Part shown: one piece after another, positions 50,635-60,367 of the stretch
Position numbering within the stretch: the first letter of the stretch is position 1
Layout of the letters: each line of letters begins with the position of its first letter
Assembly: GCF_044389085.1 (NCBI RefSeq)
Contig: NZ_JBIRXP010000001.1
Span: 868,001-932,000 of the forward strand
Direction: 5' to 3'
Length of the DNA stretch: 64,000 nucleotides
DNA from: Isoptericola sp044389085
Lineage (GTDB): Bacteria; Actinomycetota; Actinomycetes; Actinomycetales; Cellulomonadaceae
Translations under genes and position numbers: made by a program
Notes under the pieces: generated by a model
The model's input: the letters and a program-made list of their open reading frames with translations, nothing else
Database searches by the model: none
Told to the model about the DNA's origin: nothing

Positions 50635-51834
50635 TCAGTCGGCGAGGACGGCGAGGCCCGGGAGGTCCTTGCCCTCGAGCAGCTCCAGGCTGGCGCCGCC
50701 GCCCGTGGAGATGTGGCTGAAGCCGGCCTCGTCGAACCCGAGCACGCGCACGGCCGCGGCCGAGTCGCCGCCGCCCACGATCGAGAACGCGCCCGCCGCG
50801 GTCGCGTCGACGATGCCCTGCGCGACGGCGCGGGTGCCCGCCGCGAACGCGTCGAACTCGAACACACCCATCGGGCCGTTCCACACGACGGTCCTCGCGT
50901 CGGCGAGCCGGGCGGCGAACAGTGCCCCGGACTCGGGGCCGATGTCGAGGCCCATCGTGCCGTCGGGGATCTGGTCGGCCGGCACCGTGCGGTGCGGCGC
51001 GTCGGCGGCGAACGAGTCGGCGGCGACGATGTCGGTCGGCAGGACGATCTCCACGCCCGACTCGGCGGCCCGGGCGAGGTAGCCCTTCACGGTGTCCACC
51101 TGGTCGGACTCGAGCAGCGACGAGCCCACGGAGTGGCCCTGCGCCGCGAGGAAGGTGAAGACCATGCCACCGCCGATGAGCAGCCGGTCGGCCTTCGTCA
51201 GGAGATTCTCGATGACCCCGAGCTTGTCGGAGACCTTCGAGCCGCCCAGCACGACGGCGTACGGCCGCTGCGGGTCGGTGGTCGCACGCGAGAGCGCCTC
51301 GACCTCCTTGAGGACCAGGTCGCCCGCTGCCGCGGGGAGCAGCTTCGCGACGTCGTAGACGGACGCCTGCTTGCGGTGCACGACGCCGAAGCCGTCGGAC
51401 ACGAAGGCGTCGGCCAGCGCGGCCAGCTCGCCCGCCAGCTCCTCGCGCTCGGCGTCGACCTTCGAGGTCTCGCGGGCGTCGAAGCGCACGTTCTCCAGGA
51501 GGGCCACCTGGCCGTCGGCCAGCGCGGCGACGGTCTCCTGGGCCGACGGGCCCGTCACGTCGCCGGCCAGGGCGACGTCCTGGCCCAGCAGCTCGCCGAG
51601 GCGTGCGGCCACGGGCGCGAGGGAGTAGTCGGGGTTCGGCTCGCCCTTGGGGCGGCCGAGGTGGGCCGTCACGACGACGCGCGCACCGGCGTCCGTGAGG
51701 CGCTTCAGCGTGGGCAGCGCGGCCTTGATCCGGCCGTCGTCCGTGATGGTGGTGCCGTCGAGCGGCACGTTGAAGTCCGAGCGGACGAGGACGCGCTTGC
51801 CGCGCAGCTCGCCCAGGGTGTCGATGGTCTTCAT
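50635..51834 (-). CDS. pgk: phosphoglycerate kinase
   Basis: The 399-residue glycolytic kinase has RVLVRSDFNVPLDG, TAHLGRPKG, VLLENVRF-like ALLENVRFDARET, VVLGGSKVSDKLGVI and the C-terminal ISTGGGASLELLEG nucleotide loop. The ATG follows an AGGTG site and is fixed by the conserved N-terminus. Confidence 0.98.
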   Translation of the reverse strand: MKTIDTLGELRGKRVLVRSDFNVPLDGTTITDDGRIKAALPTLKRLTDAGARVVVTAHLGRPKGEPNPDYSLAPVAARLGELLGQDVALAGDVTGPSAQETVAALADGQVALLENVRFDARETSKVDAEREELAGELAALADAFVSDGFGVVHRKQASVYDVAKLLPAAAGDLVLKEVEALSRATTDPQRPYAVVLGGSKVSDKLGVIENLLTKADRLLIGGGMVFTFLAAQGHSVGSSLLESDQVDTVKGYLARAAESGVEIVLPTDIVAADSFAADAPHRTVPADQIPDGTMGLDIGPESGALFAARLADARTVVWNGPMGVFEFDAFAAGTRAVAQGIVDATAAGAFSIVGGGDSAAAVRVLGFDEAGFSHISTGGGASLELLEGKDLPGLAVLAD

Positions 51835-51925
51835 GGGGCACACCTGTCCGTCAGGGCCCGGTGCGTGCGGCACGGCCGTGAGGCGTCCGCGACCAGCCGG
51901 GCCGGGGTGGTCTGGTCCGTACATG

Positions 51926-51973
51926 ACGACGTCCGCGTGCGCGGCCGGAGTTCGGCGCGCACGCGGACGTCGT
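51926..51973 (-). terminator. 18-bp hairpin between gap and pgk
   Basis: ACGACGTCCGCGTGCGCG and CGCGCACGCGGACGTCGT form a perfect 18-bp stem with a 12-nt loop, 35 bp past the gap stop codon. It probably ends much of the abundant gap transcript. The remaining 91 bp to pgk may hold a separate promoter. Confidence 0.75.
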
Positions 51974-52008
51974 GACTCACGCTCGAGCGGTGTCGGGCGC
52001 CGGAGTCG

Positions 52009-53013
<1,005 letters not shown>

Positions 53014-53182
53014 GATTGCCCTCCTCAGGGCGCGCCGGTGAGATCCCGGCGCACACGGTTGATGCCGACTTCCGCACGCCGTGAAGGGCGTGCTGATGAT
53101 TCACGTCGTGACCCCGGAACCACCCGACGTTCTTCCACCGGGCGGTCAGCCTCGGGTCACGTCGTCGTCACCTGACGGAATG

Positions 53183-53190
53183 AGCCTATA
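53183..53190 (-). promoter_or_regulatory. gap: probable -10 region of the gap promoter
   Basis: TATAGGCT on the minus strand is the best -10 element in the 249-bp whiA-gap gap. A clear -35 box is not seen. The start would give a leader of about 165 nt. A TGGTC-T-GACCA palindrome lies about 50 bp upstream at 53,237-53,247. Confidence 0.5.
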
Positions 53191-53236
53191 CCCGAATCGG
53201 CCGTGCCGCTGACCCTCGGCGACCCCGTGAGACATG

Positions 53237-53247
53237 TGGTCTGACCA
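53237..53247. promoter_or_regulatory. 11-bp palindrome TGGTC-T-GACCA upstream of gap
   Basis: It is a perfect 5-bp inverted repeat around one base, of the kind bound by several GntR-family regulators. It lies 15 bp downstream of the whiA stop and upstream of the presumed gap promoter. The regulator is unknown. Confidence 0.4.
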
Positions 53248-53262
53248 TACGGACAGGGCGGG

Positions 53263-54243
53263 TCAGAGGTCGAGGAGGTCCGGGCTGAGGCCGGACTCCG
53301 TGTCCGGGACGCCGACCTCCAGGGCACGCTTGTCGGCGGTGGACAGGAGCCGGCGGATCCGGCCGGCGACGGCGTCCTTGGACAGCGGCGGCTCGGCCAG
53401 CTGACCGAGCTCCTCCAGCGACGCCTGCTTGTGCGCCAGGCGCAGCTCCCCCGCCTGGCGCAGGTGCTCCGGCACGTCCTCCCCCAGGATCTCGAAGGCG
53501 CGCTGCACCCGGGCGCCCGCCGCGACGGCGGCCCGCGCCGACCGGCGCAGGTTCGCGTCGTCGAAGTTCGCGAGCCGGTTGGCCGTGCCGCGCACCTCCC
53601 GGCGCGCCCGCCGCTCCTCCCAGACCTCGCGGGTGCGCACCGCGCCCATCCGCCGCAGGATCTCGCCGATCGCCTCGCCGTCGCGCACCACGACACGGTC
53701 CACGCCGCGCACCTCGCGCGACTTCGCCTGCACGCCGAGGCGCCGGGCGGCCCCGACGAGCGCGAGCGCCGCCTCGGGCCCCGGGCACGTGACCTCCAGG
53801 GCCATCGACCGGCCCGGCTCCGTGAGCGAGCCGTGCGCGAGGAACGCCCCGCGCCACACCGCCTCGGCCTCCGCGACCCCCGCCGAGACCACCTCGGGGG
53901 CCAGCCCGCGCACGGGCCGCCCCCGGGAGTCCAGCAGCCCGGTCTGGCGGGCGAGCGACTCGCCGTCGCGCACCACGCGCACCACGTACCGGTTGTTCTT
54001 GCGCAGCCCACCGGCCTGCACCACGATCAGGTCGCTCGTGTGCCCGTAGAGCTCCGTGATCGCCTGTCGCAGCCGCGCCGCGGCCGCCTCGTCGTCCAGC
54101 TCCGCCTCGATCACCACGCGGCCCGAGATGATGTGCAGCCCGCCGGAGAAGCGCAGCGTCGCCGAGACCTCCGCCTTGCGGCACGACGTCCGGGTCACCT
54201 TGATCCGCGCGAGCTCGTCCTTCACCTCTGCCGTCAGCGCCAT
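53263..54243 (-). CDS. whiA: sporulation/cell-division transcription factor WhiA
   Basis: The 326-residue protein has the N-terminal degenerate LAGLIDADG-like part (ELARIKVTRTSCRKAEVSATLRFSGGLHI) and a C-terminal helix-turn-helix (LRLAHKQASLEELGQLAEPPLSKDAVAGRIRRLL). In sporulating relatives it works with WhiB on division genes. Here it occupies its usual place downstream of yvcK. Confidence 0.96.
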   Translation of the reverse strand: MALTAEVKDELARIKVTRTSCRKAEVSATLRFSGGLHIISGRVVIEAELDDEAAAARLRQAITELYGHTSDLIVVQAGGLRKNNRYVVRVVRDGESLARQTGLLDSRGRPVRGLAPEVVSAGVAEAEAVWRGAFLAHGSLTEPGRSMALEVTCPGPEAALALVGAARRLGVQAKSREVRGVDRVVVRDGEAIGEILRRMGAVRTREVWEERRARREVRGTANRLANFDDANLRRSARAAVAAGARVQRAFEILGEDVPEHLRQAGELRLAHKQASLEELGQLAEPPLSKDAVAGRIRRLLSTADKRALEVGVPDTESGLSPDLLDL

Positions 54244-54294
54244 GGCGTCATCCTGCCACGCGCGGCAAGCACCCCCGACGCGGGCGGCGCCCCG

Positions 54295-55260
54295 TCAGAC
54301 GTCCCCGTAGACGCCCTCGAACACGTCCCGGTACGCCGCCGCGAGACGCAGCGGGTCGTGCCGCGCCGTCCCGTCGCCGCGACGGACCTGGCGCATGAGG
54401 AGCCGGGCACCCACGGCTCCGGCGGCCGTCGCGAGCTCGTCCACGTCCTCGACGGCGGACGGGTCGGCAAGCACCGCGTCGACGCGCAGGCCCGGAGCGT
54501 GCCGGTAGAGCGCCTCGAGGTGGTCGGTGGCCGTGAGGCCCTGGGTCTCCCCGCGCTCGGCCGCCAGGTTCAGCGTCACGCACACCCGCGCGTCGGTCTC
54601 GTGGAGCGCCCGGGCGAGCTCCGGCACCAGCAGGTGCACGAGGACCGAGGAGTACCAGGAGCCGGGGCCGAGCACCACCCAGTCGGCGGCGCGCACCGCC
54701 TCCACCGCCTCCGGGCACGCCGGCGGGTCCGGAGGCACCAGCCGCAGCTGCTCGATCCGGCCCTCGGTCAGCGCGACCCGGCTCTGCCCGACGACGGTCT
54801 CCAGGGACGGGCCGTCGCCGCGCACGTCCGCCTCCACGACCAGGGGCACGGACGCCATCGGCAGCACCCGACCGCGCGCCCCGAGCAGCTTGCCGACCCA
54901 GTCGAGCCCGGTCACGGTGTCGCCGAGCAGCTCCCACAGCGCGACGATCATGAGGTTGCCCATCGCGTGCTTGTCCAGGCTGCCGCCCGAGACGAACCGG
55001 TGCTGCAGCAGGTCGCTCCAGGTGCGGCCCCACTCCGAGTCGTCGCACAGGGCCGCGAGCGCCATGCGCAGGTCGCCGGGCGGGAGGACGTCGAGCTCGT
55101 CGCGCAGCCGCCCCGAGGACCCGCCGTCGTCCGCGACGGTCACGACGGCGGTCAGCCGGTCGGACATCAGGCGCAGCGCGGACAGGCTCGCGAACAGGCC
55201 GTGCCCTCCCCCGAGCGCCGTCACCGCCGGCGCCCCCGGGCTCGAGACCGGCGTCGTCAC
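54295..55260 (-). CDS. yvcK: YvcK/CofD-family gluconeogenesis factor
   Basis: The 321-residue protein has ALGGGHGLFASLSALR (dinucleotide-type binding), VVTVADDGGSSGRLRDE and DWVVLGPGSWYSSVLVHLLVP, all typical of YvcK. This family affects carbon metabolism and cell-wall precursor control, and in mycobacteria (CuvA) it is linked to peptidoglycan. The GTG overlaps the rapZ stop. Confidence 0.95.
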   Translation of the reverse strand: MTTPVSSPGAPAVTALGGGHGLFASLSALRLMSDRLTAVVTVADDGGSSGRLRDELDVLPPGDLRMALAALCDDSEWGRTWSDLLQHRFVSGGSLDKHAMGNLMIVALWELLGDTVTGLDWVGKLLGARGRVLPMASVPLVVEADVRGDGPSLETVVGQSRVALTEGRIEQLRLVPPDPPACPEAVEAVRAADWVVLGPGSWYSSVLVHLLVPELARALHETDARVCVTLNLAAERGETQGLTATDHLEALYRHAPGLRVDAVLADPSAVEDVDELATAAGAVGARLLMRQVRRGDGTARHDPLRLAAAYRDVFEGVYGDV

Positions 55261-56192
55261 TCCTTCCCCAGGTCGCGCGCCGTGAGGGAGACCCGCTGGC
55301 CCGCGTCCCGCAGCCGCTTGGCGATCTCGCCCGCGATCGCGACCGAGCGGTGCTTGCCCCCGGTGCACCCGACCGCGATCGTCACGTACCGCTTCTCCTC
55401 GGCCAGGTAGCCGGCCAGGACGGGCTCGAGCGCCGCGACGTACCGGTCCACGAACTCCCGCGCCCCGGGCCGGGCGAGGACGTACTCCCGCACCGGGGCG
55501 TCCCGGCCCGTGAGGTGGCGCAGCTCGGTGATCCAGTACGGGTTCGCCAGGAAGCGGACGTCCACGACGTGGTCGGCGTCGAGCGGGATCCCGTACTTGA
55601 AGCCGAAGGCCAGCACGTTCACCCGCAGCGCGTCGGGGGCACCGTCCGCGACCGCCGCGCGCACCTCCCGCGCGAGGTCGTGGACGGACAGCTCGGAGGT
55701 GTCGATGACGACGTCCGCACGCTCGGAGATCGACGCGAGCGCGCGGCGCTCCTCGGCGATGCCGTCGAGGATCCGCCCCTCGCCCTGCAGCGGGTGCGGG
55801 CGGCGGACGCTCTCGTACCGGCGCACCAGCGTGTCGTCGCGCGCGTCGAGGAACAGGATCCGGTAGCTCACGCCCGCCTCGCGCAGGTGCTGGAGCACCC
55901 GGGCGAGCTCGGCGAAGTACTCCCGGCCGCGCACGTCGACCACCACGGCGAGGCGCTCGACCGAGGAGCCCGCACGGGTCATGAGGTCGACGAGCGGCAC
56001 GATCATCATCGGCGGCAGGTTGTCGACCACGAACCAGTCGAGGTCCTCCAGCACGCCCGCGGCCCGCGACCGGCCGGCGCCCGACATGCCCGTGATGATC
56101 AGCACCTCGGGCTCGACCTGCTCGGGGGCGGGCGTGGTGGCCTCGATCTCGGGGATGCCCTGCGGGACGGTGATGGGGTCCGGCTCGCTCAT
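55257..56192 (-). CDS. rapZ: RapZ-family nucleotide-binding protein
   Basis: The 311-residue P-loop protein (ITGMSGAGRSRAAGVLED) has the RapZ C-terminal features AFGFKYGIPLDADHVVDVRFLANPYW and TIAVGCTGGKHRSVAIAGEIA. In enterics RapZ guides RNase E to GlmZ RNA. In actinobacteria that partner is absent and the role is unclear. It overlaps uvrC and yvcK by 4 bp on either side. Confidence 0.95.
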   Translation of the reverse strand: MSEPDPITVPQGIPEIEATTPAPEQVEPEVLIITGMSGAGRSRAAGVLEDLDWFVVDNLPPMMIVPLVDLMTRAGSSVERLAVVVDVRGREYFAELARVLQHLREAGVSYRILFLDARDDTLVRRYESVRRPHPLQGEGRILDGIAEERRALASISERADVVIDTSELSVHDLAREVRAAVADGAPDALRVNVLAFGFKYGIPLDADHVVDVRFLANPYWITELRHLTGRDAPVREYVLARPGAREFVDRYVAALEPVLAGYLAEEKRYVTIAVGCTGGKHRSVAIAGEIAKRLRDAGQRVSLTARDLGKE

Positions 56193-58375
56193 GCGCCCAG
56201 CATGCCAGGGCGCGCGGCGTCCTGGCTGGTCGGCGCGCTGTTCGCGTCGGTGGTGCGAGGGTCGGCGGTCGCCGGGGTGTCGTCGGCCGGGTTGTCGTCG
56301 GCCGGGGTGGCGTGGGCCGGGGCGTCGCTCCGGAGCGCGGCGACGACGGCCTCGGCGGTGCGGCGGCCCATGCCACGCACCTGGGCGATCTCGTCCACGC
56401 TCGCCGCACGCAGCTTCTTGACCGAGCCGAAGGTGCTCAGGAGCGCCTTGCGGCGCGCCGGCCCGAGGCCCGGCACGTCGTCCAGGACGGACGTCACCAT
56501 GCCCTTGCTCCGGCGTCGCCGGTGCTGCGTGATGGCGAACCGGTGCGCCTCGTCACGGACTCGCTGGAGCAGGTACAGCCCCTCGGACGAGCGCTGCAGG
56601 ATCACCGGGTAGTCGTCGCCCGGGACCCACACCTCCTCGAGCCGCTTGGCGAGCCCGCACAGCGCCACGTCGGTGACGCCGAGCTCGTCGAGAGCGCGCT
56701 GCGCCGCGGCCACCTGCGGCGGGCCGCCGTCGACCACGACGAGGTTGGGCGGGTACGCGAAGCGCTTGCGCTCCCCCGGCTCCTCGGCGGGGACCTCGCC
56801 GGAGCGCGGGCCGGCGGGCGCGCGCGGCGGGCGGCCCCCGCTGTGGTCACCGTCGTCACCGTCGTCGCTGTCGTCGAGCTCGACGTCGCCGGAGGCCAGC
56901 CGGTCGCTCAGATAGCGACGGAACCGGCGCGTGATCACCTCGTGCATGGCCGCGGTGTCGTCGCGCGCGCCGTCGCCCTCGGGGCCACGGACCGAGAACG
57001 TGCGGTACTCGCTCTTGCGCGGCAGCCCGTCCTCGAACACCACCATCGACGCGGACTGGTAGGTGCCCTGCGTGTGCGAGATGTCGTAGCACTCGATGCG
57101 CAGCGGCGCCGACTCCAGCGCCAGCGCCTCCTGGATCTCGCGGAGCGCCTGGCTGCGCGTGGTGAGGTCACCTGCACGGCGCGTGCGGTGCAGCGCGAGC
57201 GCGTGCTCGGCGTTCGCCTTCACGGTGGCGGCGAGCTCGCGCTTGTCGCCGCGCTGCGGCACCCGCAGCTCGACCCGCGCTCCCCGCAGGCCCGTCAGCC
57301 AGGCCGTCATCTGCTCGGGGTCCGGGGGCAGCACGGGCACCAGCACCTCGCGCGGGACGGCGTCGCGCACCTCACGGCGGGACGCGGCGCGCCCCTCGGT
57401 GTCGAGGTCGGCCTCGGCCGCCGCCGCACGGGCGTCCTCGACGGCCCCGTACACCTGCTGCAGCAGGTGCTCGACGAGCTCGGCGTCGGTGACGTCCTCG
57501 ACCTTCTCGACGACCCAGCCGCGCTGACCGCGGATGCGCCCTCCGCGCACGTGGAACACCTGGACGGCGGCCTCGAGCTCGTCGCCCGCGAGCGCGAAGA
57601 CGTCGGCGTCGGTCGCGTCGGGGAGCACGACGGCGTTCTTCTCCGTGGCGCGGCGCAGCGCCTGGATGTCGTCGCGCAGGCGGGCGGCCTGCTCGTACTC
57701 CATGGACGCCGCCGCCTCGTTCATCCGCGCCGTCAGCCGCCGCTCGAACCGCTGCGTGTCGCCTGCCATGAAGTCGCAGAAGTCCTGGGCGAGCTGCTTG
57801 TGCTCGTCGATCCCGATCCGGCCGACGCACGGGGCGGAGCACTTGTCGATGTAGCCCAGCAGGCACGGACGGCCGGTCTGGTGCGCGCGGCGGTAGACGC
57901 CGGCCGAGCAGGTGCGGACGGGGAAGACGCGCAGCAGGAGGTCGAGCGTCTCGCGGATGGCCCAGGCGTGGCCGTACGGCCCGAAGTACCGGGTGCCGGG
58001 CCGCTTGGCGCCGCGCATCACCTGGGCGCGCGGCACCTCGTCGGCCATCGTCACCGCGAGGTACGGGTACGACTTGTCGTCGCGGTACTTCACGTTGAAC
58101 CGCGGGTCGTACTCCTTGATCCACGAGTACTCGAGCGCCAGCGCTTCGACCTCGGTGCCCACGACCGTCCACTCGACCGAAGCCGCCGTCGTGACCATGC
58201 TCTGCGTGCGGTGGTGCAGGTGCGCCACGTCCTGGAAGTAGTTCGACAGCCGCGCCCGCAGGTTCTTCGCCTTGCCCACGTAGATCACGCGGCCGTGCGC
58301 GTCGCGGAACCGGTAGACGCCGGGCGACGTGGGGATCTCCCCCGGCTTCGGGCGGTAGGTCGCTGGGTCGGCCAT
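56189..58375 (-). CDS. uvrC: excinuclease ABC subunit C
   Basis: The 728-residue protein has the GIY-YIG nuclease (GVYRFRDAHGRVIYVGKAKNLRARLSNYF), a UVR domain (EAAASMEYEQAARLRDDIQALRRATE), the RNase H-like 5' nuclease (ECYDISHTQGTYQSASMVVFEDG, VVDGGPPQVAAAQ) and C-terminal helix-hairpin-helix motifs. It makes both cuts in nucleotide excision repair. An Asp/Gly-rich insertion of about 45 residues interrupts the RNase H-like domain. A poorly conserved Ala/Asp/Thr-rich tail of about 35 residues ends it. Confidence 0.97.
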   Translation of the reverse strand: MADPATYRPKPGEIPTSPGVYRFRDAHGRVIYVGKAKNLRARLSNYFQDVAHLHHRTQSMVTTAASVEWTVVGTEVEALALEYSWIKEYDPRFNVKYRDDKSYPYLAVTMADEVPRAQVMRGAKRPGTRYFGPYGHAWAIRETLDLLLRVFPVRTCSAGVYRRAHQTGRPCLLGYIDKCSAPCVGRIGIDEHKQLAQDFCDFMAGDTQRFERRLTARMNEAAASMEYEQAARLRDDIQALRRATEKNAVVLPDATDADVFALAGDELEAAVQVFHVRGGRIRGQRGWVVEKVEDVTDAELVEHLLQQVYGAVEDARAAAAEADLDTEGRAASRREVRDAVPREVLVPVLPPDPEQMTAWLTGLRGARVELRVPQRGDKRELAATVKANAEHALALHRTRRAGDLTTRSQALREIQEALALESAPLRIECYDISHTQGTYQSASMVVFEDGLPRKSEYRTFSVRGPEGDGARDDTAAMHEVITRRFRRYLSDRLASGDVELDDSDDGDDGDHSGGRPPRAPAGPRSGEVPAEEPGERKRFAYPPNLVVVDGGPPQVAAAQRALDELGVTDVALCGLAKRLEEVWVPGDDYPVILQRSSEGLYLLQRVRDEAHRFAITQHRRRRSKGMVTSVLDDVPGLGPARRKALLSTFGSVKKLRAASVDEIAQVRGMGRRTAEAVVAALRSDAPAHATPADDNPADDTPATADPRTTDANSAPTSQDAARPGMLGA

Positions 58376-58445
58376 GTCCGTCAGCCTAGGTCAGGCCACC
58401 GACGCTCCACGCCGCCCGGCCGCAGGTCCGTGCGGCGTCCGGAAG

Positions 58446-59348
58446 CTACTTCATCGTGCCCGCCGTGACCGACCCCTGGAGCTGGCGCTGGAAGATCAGG
58501 TAGGCGATCAGCACCGGCACGATCGTCACCACCACGGCCGCGAACATCGCGCCGAAGTCCACCGCGTACCCCGCCGACGACACGAACGCCGCCAACCGCT
58601 GCGACAGCACGTAGTTCTGCTGGTCCGGGTTGAGCGCGATCGGCAGGATGAACTGGTTCCACAGGCCCAGGAAGTTGAAGATCGCCACCGACGCCATGCC
58701 CGGGGTCGCCATCGGCAGCATCACCTGGAAGAACGTCCGCCAGTGGCCGGCGCCGTCGATCGCCGCGGCCTCGGCGATGTCGTCGGGCAGCCCGCGGAAG
58801 AACGCGTACAGGAAGAACACCGTGAACGGCAGCGCGAACGCGACGTAGACCACGATCAGGCCCGGGAGCGTGCCGAGCAGACCCGCGTTCTGGAGCACGA
58901 AGAACAGTGGCACGATCGCGAGGAAGACCGGGAACGTCAGCCCGGCCAGCATCAGGTAGTAGATGGCCCGGCGCCCCGGGAACTCGAAGCGGGCCAGCAC
59001 GTACGCGCACATCGCCCCGAGGAGCATGACGAGCACCAGCGCGGTCCCGACCACGATGATCGTGTTGACGAAGGCCCGCCCGATCTGGGCGTCGACCCAC
59101 GCGTTCTCGTAGTTGGTGAACGACCAGTGCGCCGGCAGCGAGAACGGCGACGCGAAGATCTCGGCGCTCGTCTTGAACGAGCCGATGAACACCCAGATCA
59201 TCGGTGCGATGACGAGGATGCACCAGATCACGAGGACGGTGTGGGAGACCCCGGCCGCGACGCGGTCGCCGCGGCCGGCCGCGCGCACGGTCCCGGTGCG
59301 CGCGACGGTGCGCGCCGAGCGGGGCATCGCCTGGGCGTGGGCGGTCAT
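58446..59348 (-). CDS. sugar ABC transporter permease, MalG type (NgcG-like)
   Basis: The 300-residue membrane protein has six hydrophobic segments and the EAA loop DDIAEAAAIDGAGHWRTFFQVMLP. Its ATG overlaps the partner permease stop. It is the last gene of a three-gene importer operon that ends 70 bp from uvrC. The NgcG label rests on resemblance of the whole operon to the Streptomyces GlcNAc/chitobiose importer. Confidence 0.9.
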   Translation of the reverse strand: MTAHAQAMPRSARTVARTGTVRAAGRGDRVAAGVSHTVLVIWCILVIAPMIWVFIGSFKTSAEIFASPFSLPAHWSFTNYENAWVDAQIGRAFVNTIIVVGTALVLVMLLGAMCAYVLARFEFPGRRAIYYLMLAGLTFPVFLAIVPLFFVLQNAGLLGTLPGLIVVYVAFALPFTVFFLYAFFRGLPDDIAEAAAIDGAGHWRTFFQVMLPMATPGMASVAIFNFLGLWNQFILPIALNPDQQNYVLSQRLAAFVSSAGYAVDFGAMFAAVVVTIVPVLIAYLIFQRQLQGSVTAGTMK

Positions 59349-60367
59349 CCCCGACCCCTCTCGTTCCGGCCTCCGGTGAGGCGGTTCACGGTGAACACCA
59401 GCGCCGCGAAGACCAGGGTCACGACGGCCATCGCCACGCCCATGGCGCTGGCGTAGCCGAACTTCCCCTCGGTGAAGGCCGTGCGGAACAGCTGCTGGGA
59501 CATGACGAGCGTCGAGTTGTCGGGACCGCCCTGCGGATTGAGCGCCTGCACGTAGACGAACAGGTCGAGGGCGATGATCCCGAGGTAGATGTAGGCGGTC
59601 TGCACGTTGTCCCGGATGAGCGGCAGCGTGATGGACCACGACGTCCGCCACCGGCCGGCACCGTCGATCCGCGCGGCCTCGTAGATCTCCGACGGGACGC
59701 CCTTGATCGCCGCGATGAAGAGCAGCATGTAGAAGCCGACGAAGCCCCACACGACGACGAACATCGTCACGGGCATGGCGGTGCCCACGTTCCCGAGCCA
59801 GGCGAACGACTGGAACCGGTCGAGCCCGAGCCCGGTGAGGATCCCGTTGACCAGACCGTTGCTCGGGTCGAGGATCAGGCGCCACATGATGCCCACGGCG
59901 ATGGCGGGGATCACGTAGGGGAACAGGGACACCACCCGGTAGAAGCCCGACCCGCGCACACCCCGGACCTGGCCCTTGGCCGAGCCGCCCACCGTGATGA
60001 GGATGGCGAAGGTCAGCGCGATGGCGATGGTGACCAGCGGGATGAACAGGCCGAACATCACGCTGTTGCCGACGGCGTTGACGAACCGCGGGTCCTGCAG
60101 CAGCGTCGTGAAGTTGGCCAGTCCCACGACGTCGAACTCGGTGGTGAAGCCCGACCAGTTCGTGAGCGCGTAGAACGCGGCCTGGACGAACGGCCAGATC
60201 ACGAAGACCAGGAACAGCGCCAGCGGGAGCCCGAGGCAGACGACGAAGAAGCTCACGGTGTCGAACGACCACCCGCCGGCCCGCCGCCGGCGGGGCCCGT
60301 CACCGGGCCCCGCGGCAGCCCCCTCGCCGGAGGGCAGGATCTGCCCGGCGCCGGGGATGGCGGTCAT
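59345..60367 (-). CDS. sugar ABC transporter permease, MalF type (NgcF-like)
   Basis: The 340-residue protein has a Pro/Gly/Arg-rich cytoplasmic N-terminus of about 33 residues. About six membrane segments and the EAA loop SEIYEAARIDGAGRWRTSWSITLP follow. It overlaps the binding-protein gene and the second permease by 4 bp each. No ATPase gene is present, so it also probably relies on a shared MsiK-type ATPase. Confidence 0.9.
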   Translation of the reverse strand: MTAIPGAGQILPSGEGAAAGPGDGPRRRRAGGWSFDTVSFFVVCLGLPLALFLVFVIWPFVQAAFYALTNWSGFTTEFDVVGLANFTTLLQDPRFVNAVGNSVMFGLFIPLVTIAIALTFAILITVGGSAKGQVRGVRGSGFYRVVSLFPYVIPAIAVGIMWRLILDPSNGLVNGILTGLGLDRFQSFAWLGNVGTAMPVTMFVVVWGFVGFYMLLFIAAIKGVPSEIYEAARIDGAGRWRTSWSITLPLIRDNVQTAYIYLGIIALDLFVYVQALNPQGGPDNSTLVMSQQLFRTAFTEGKFGYASAMGVAMAVVTLVFAALVFTVNRLTGGRNERGRG

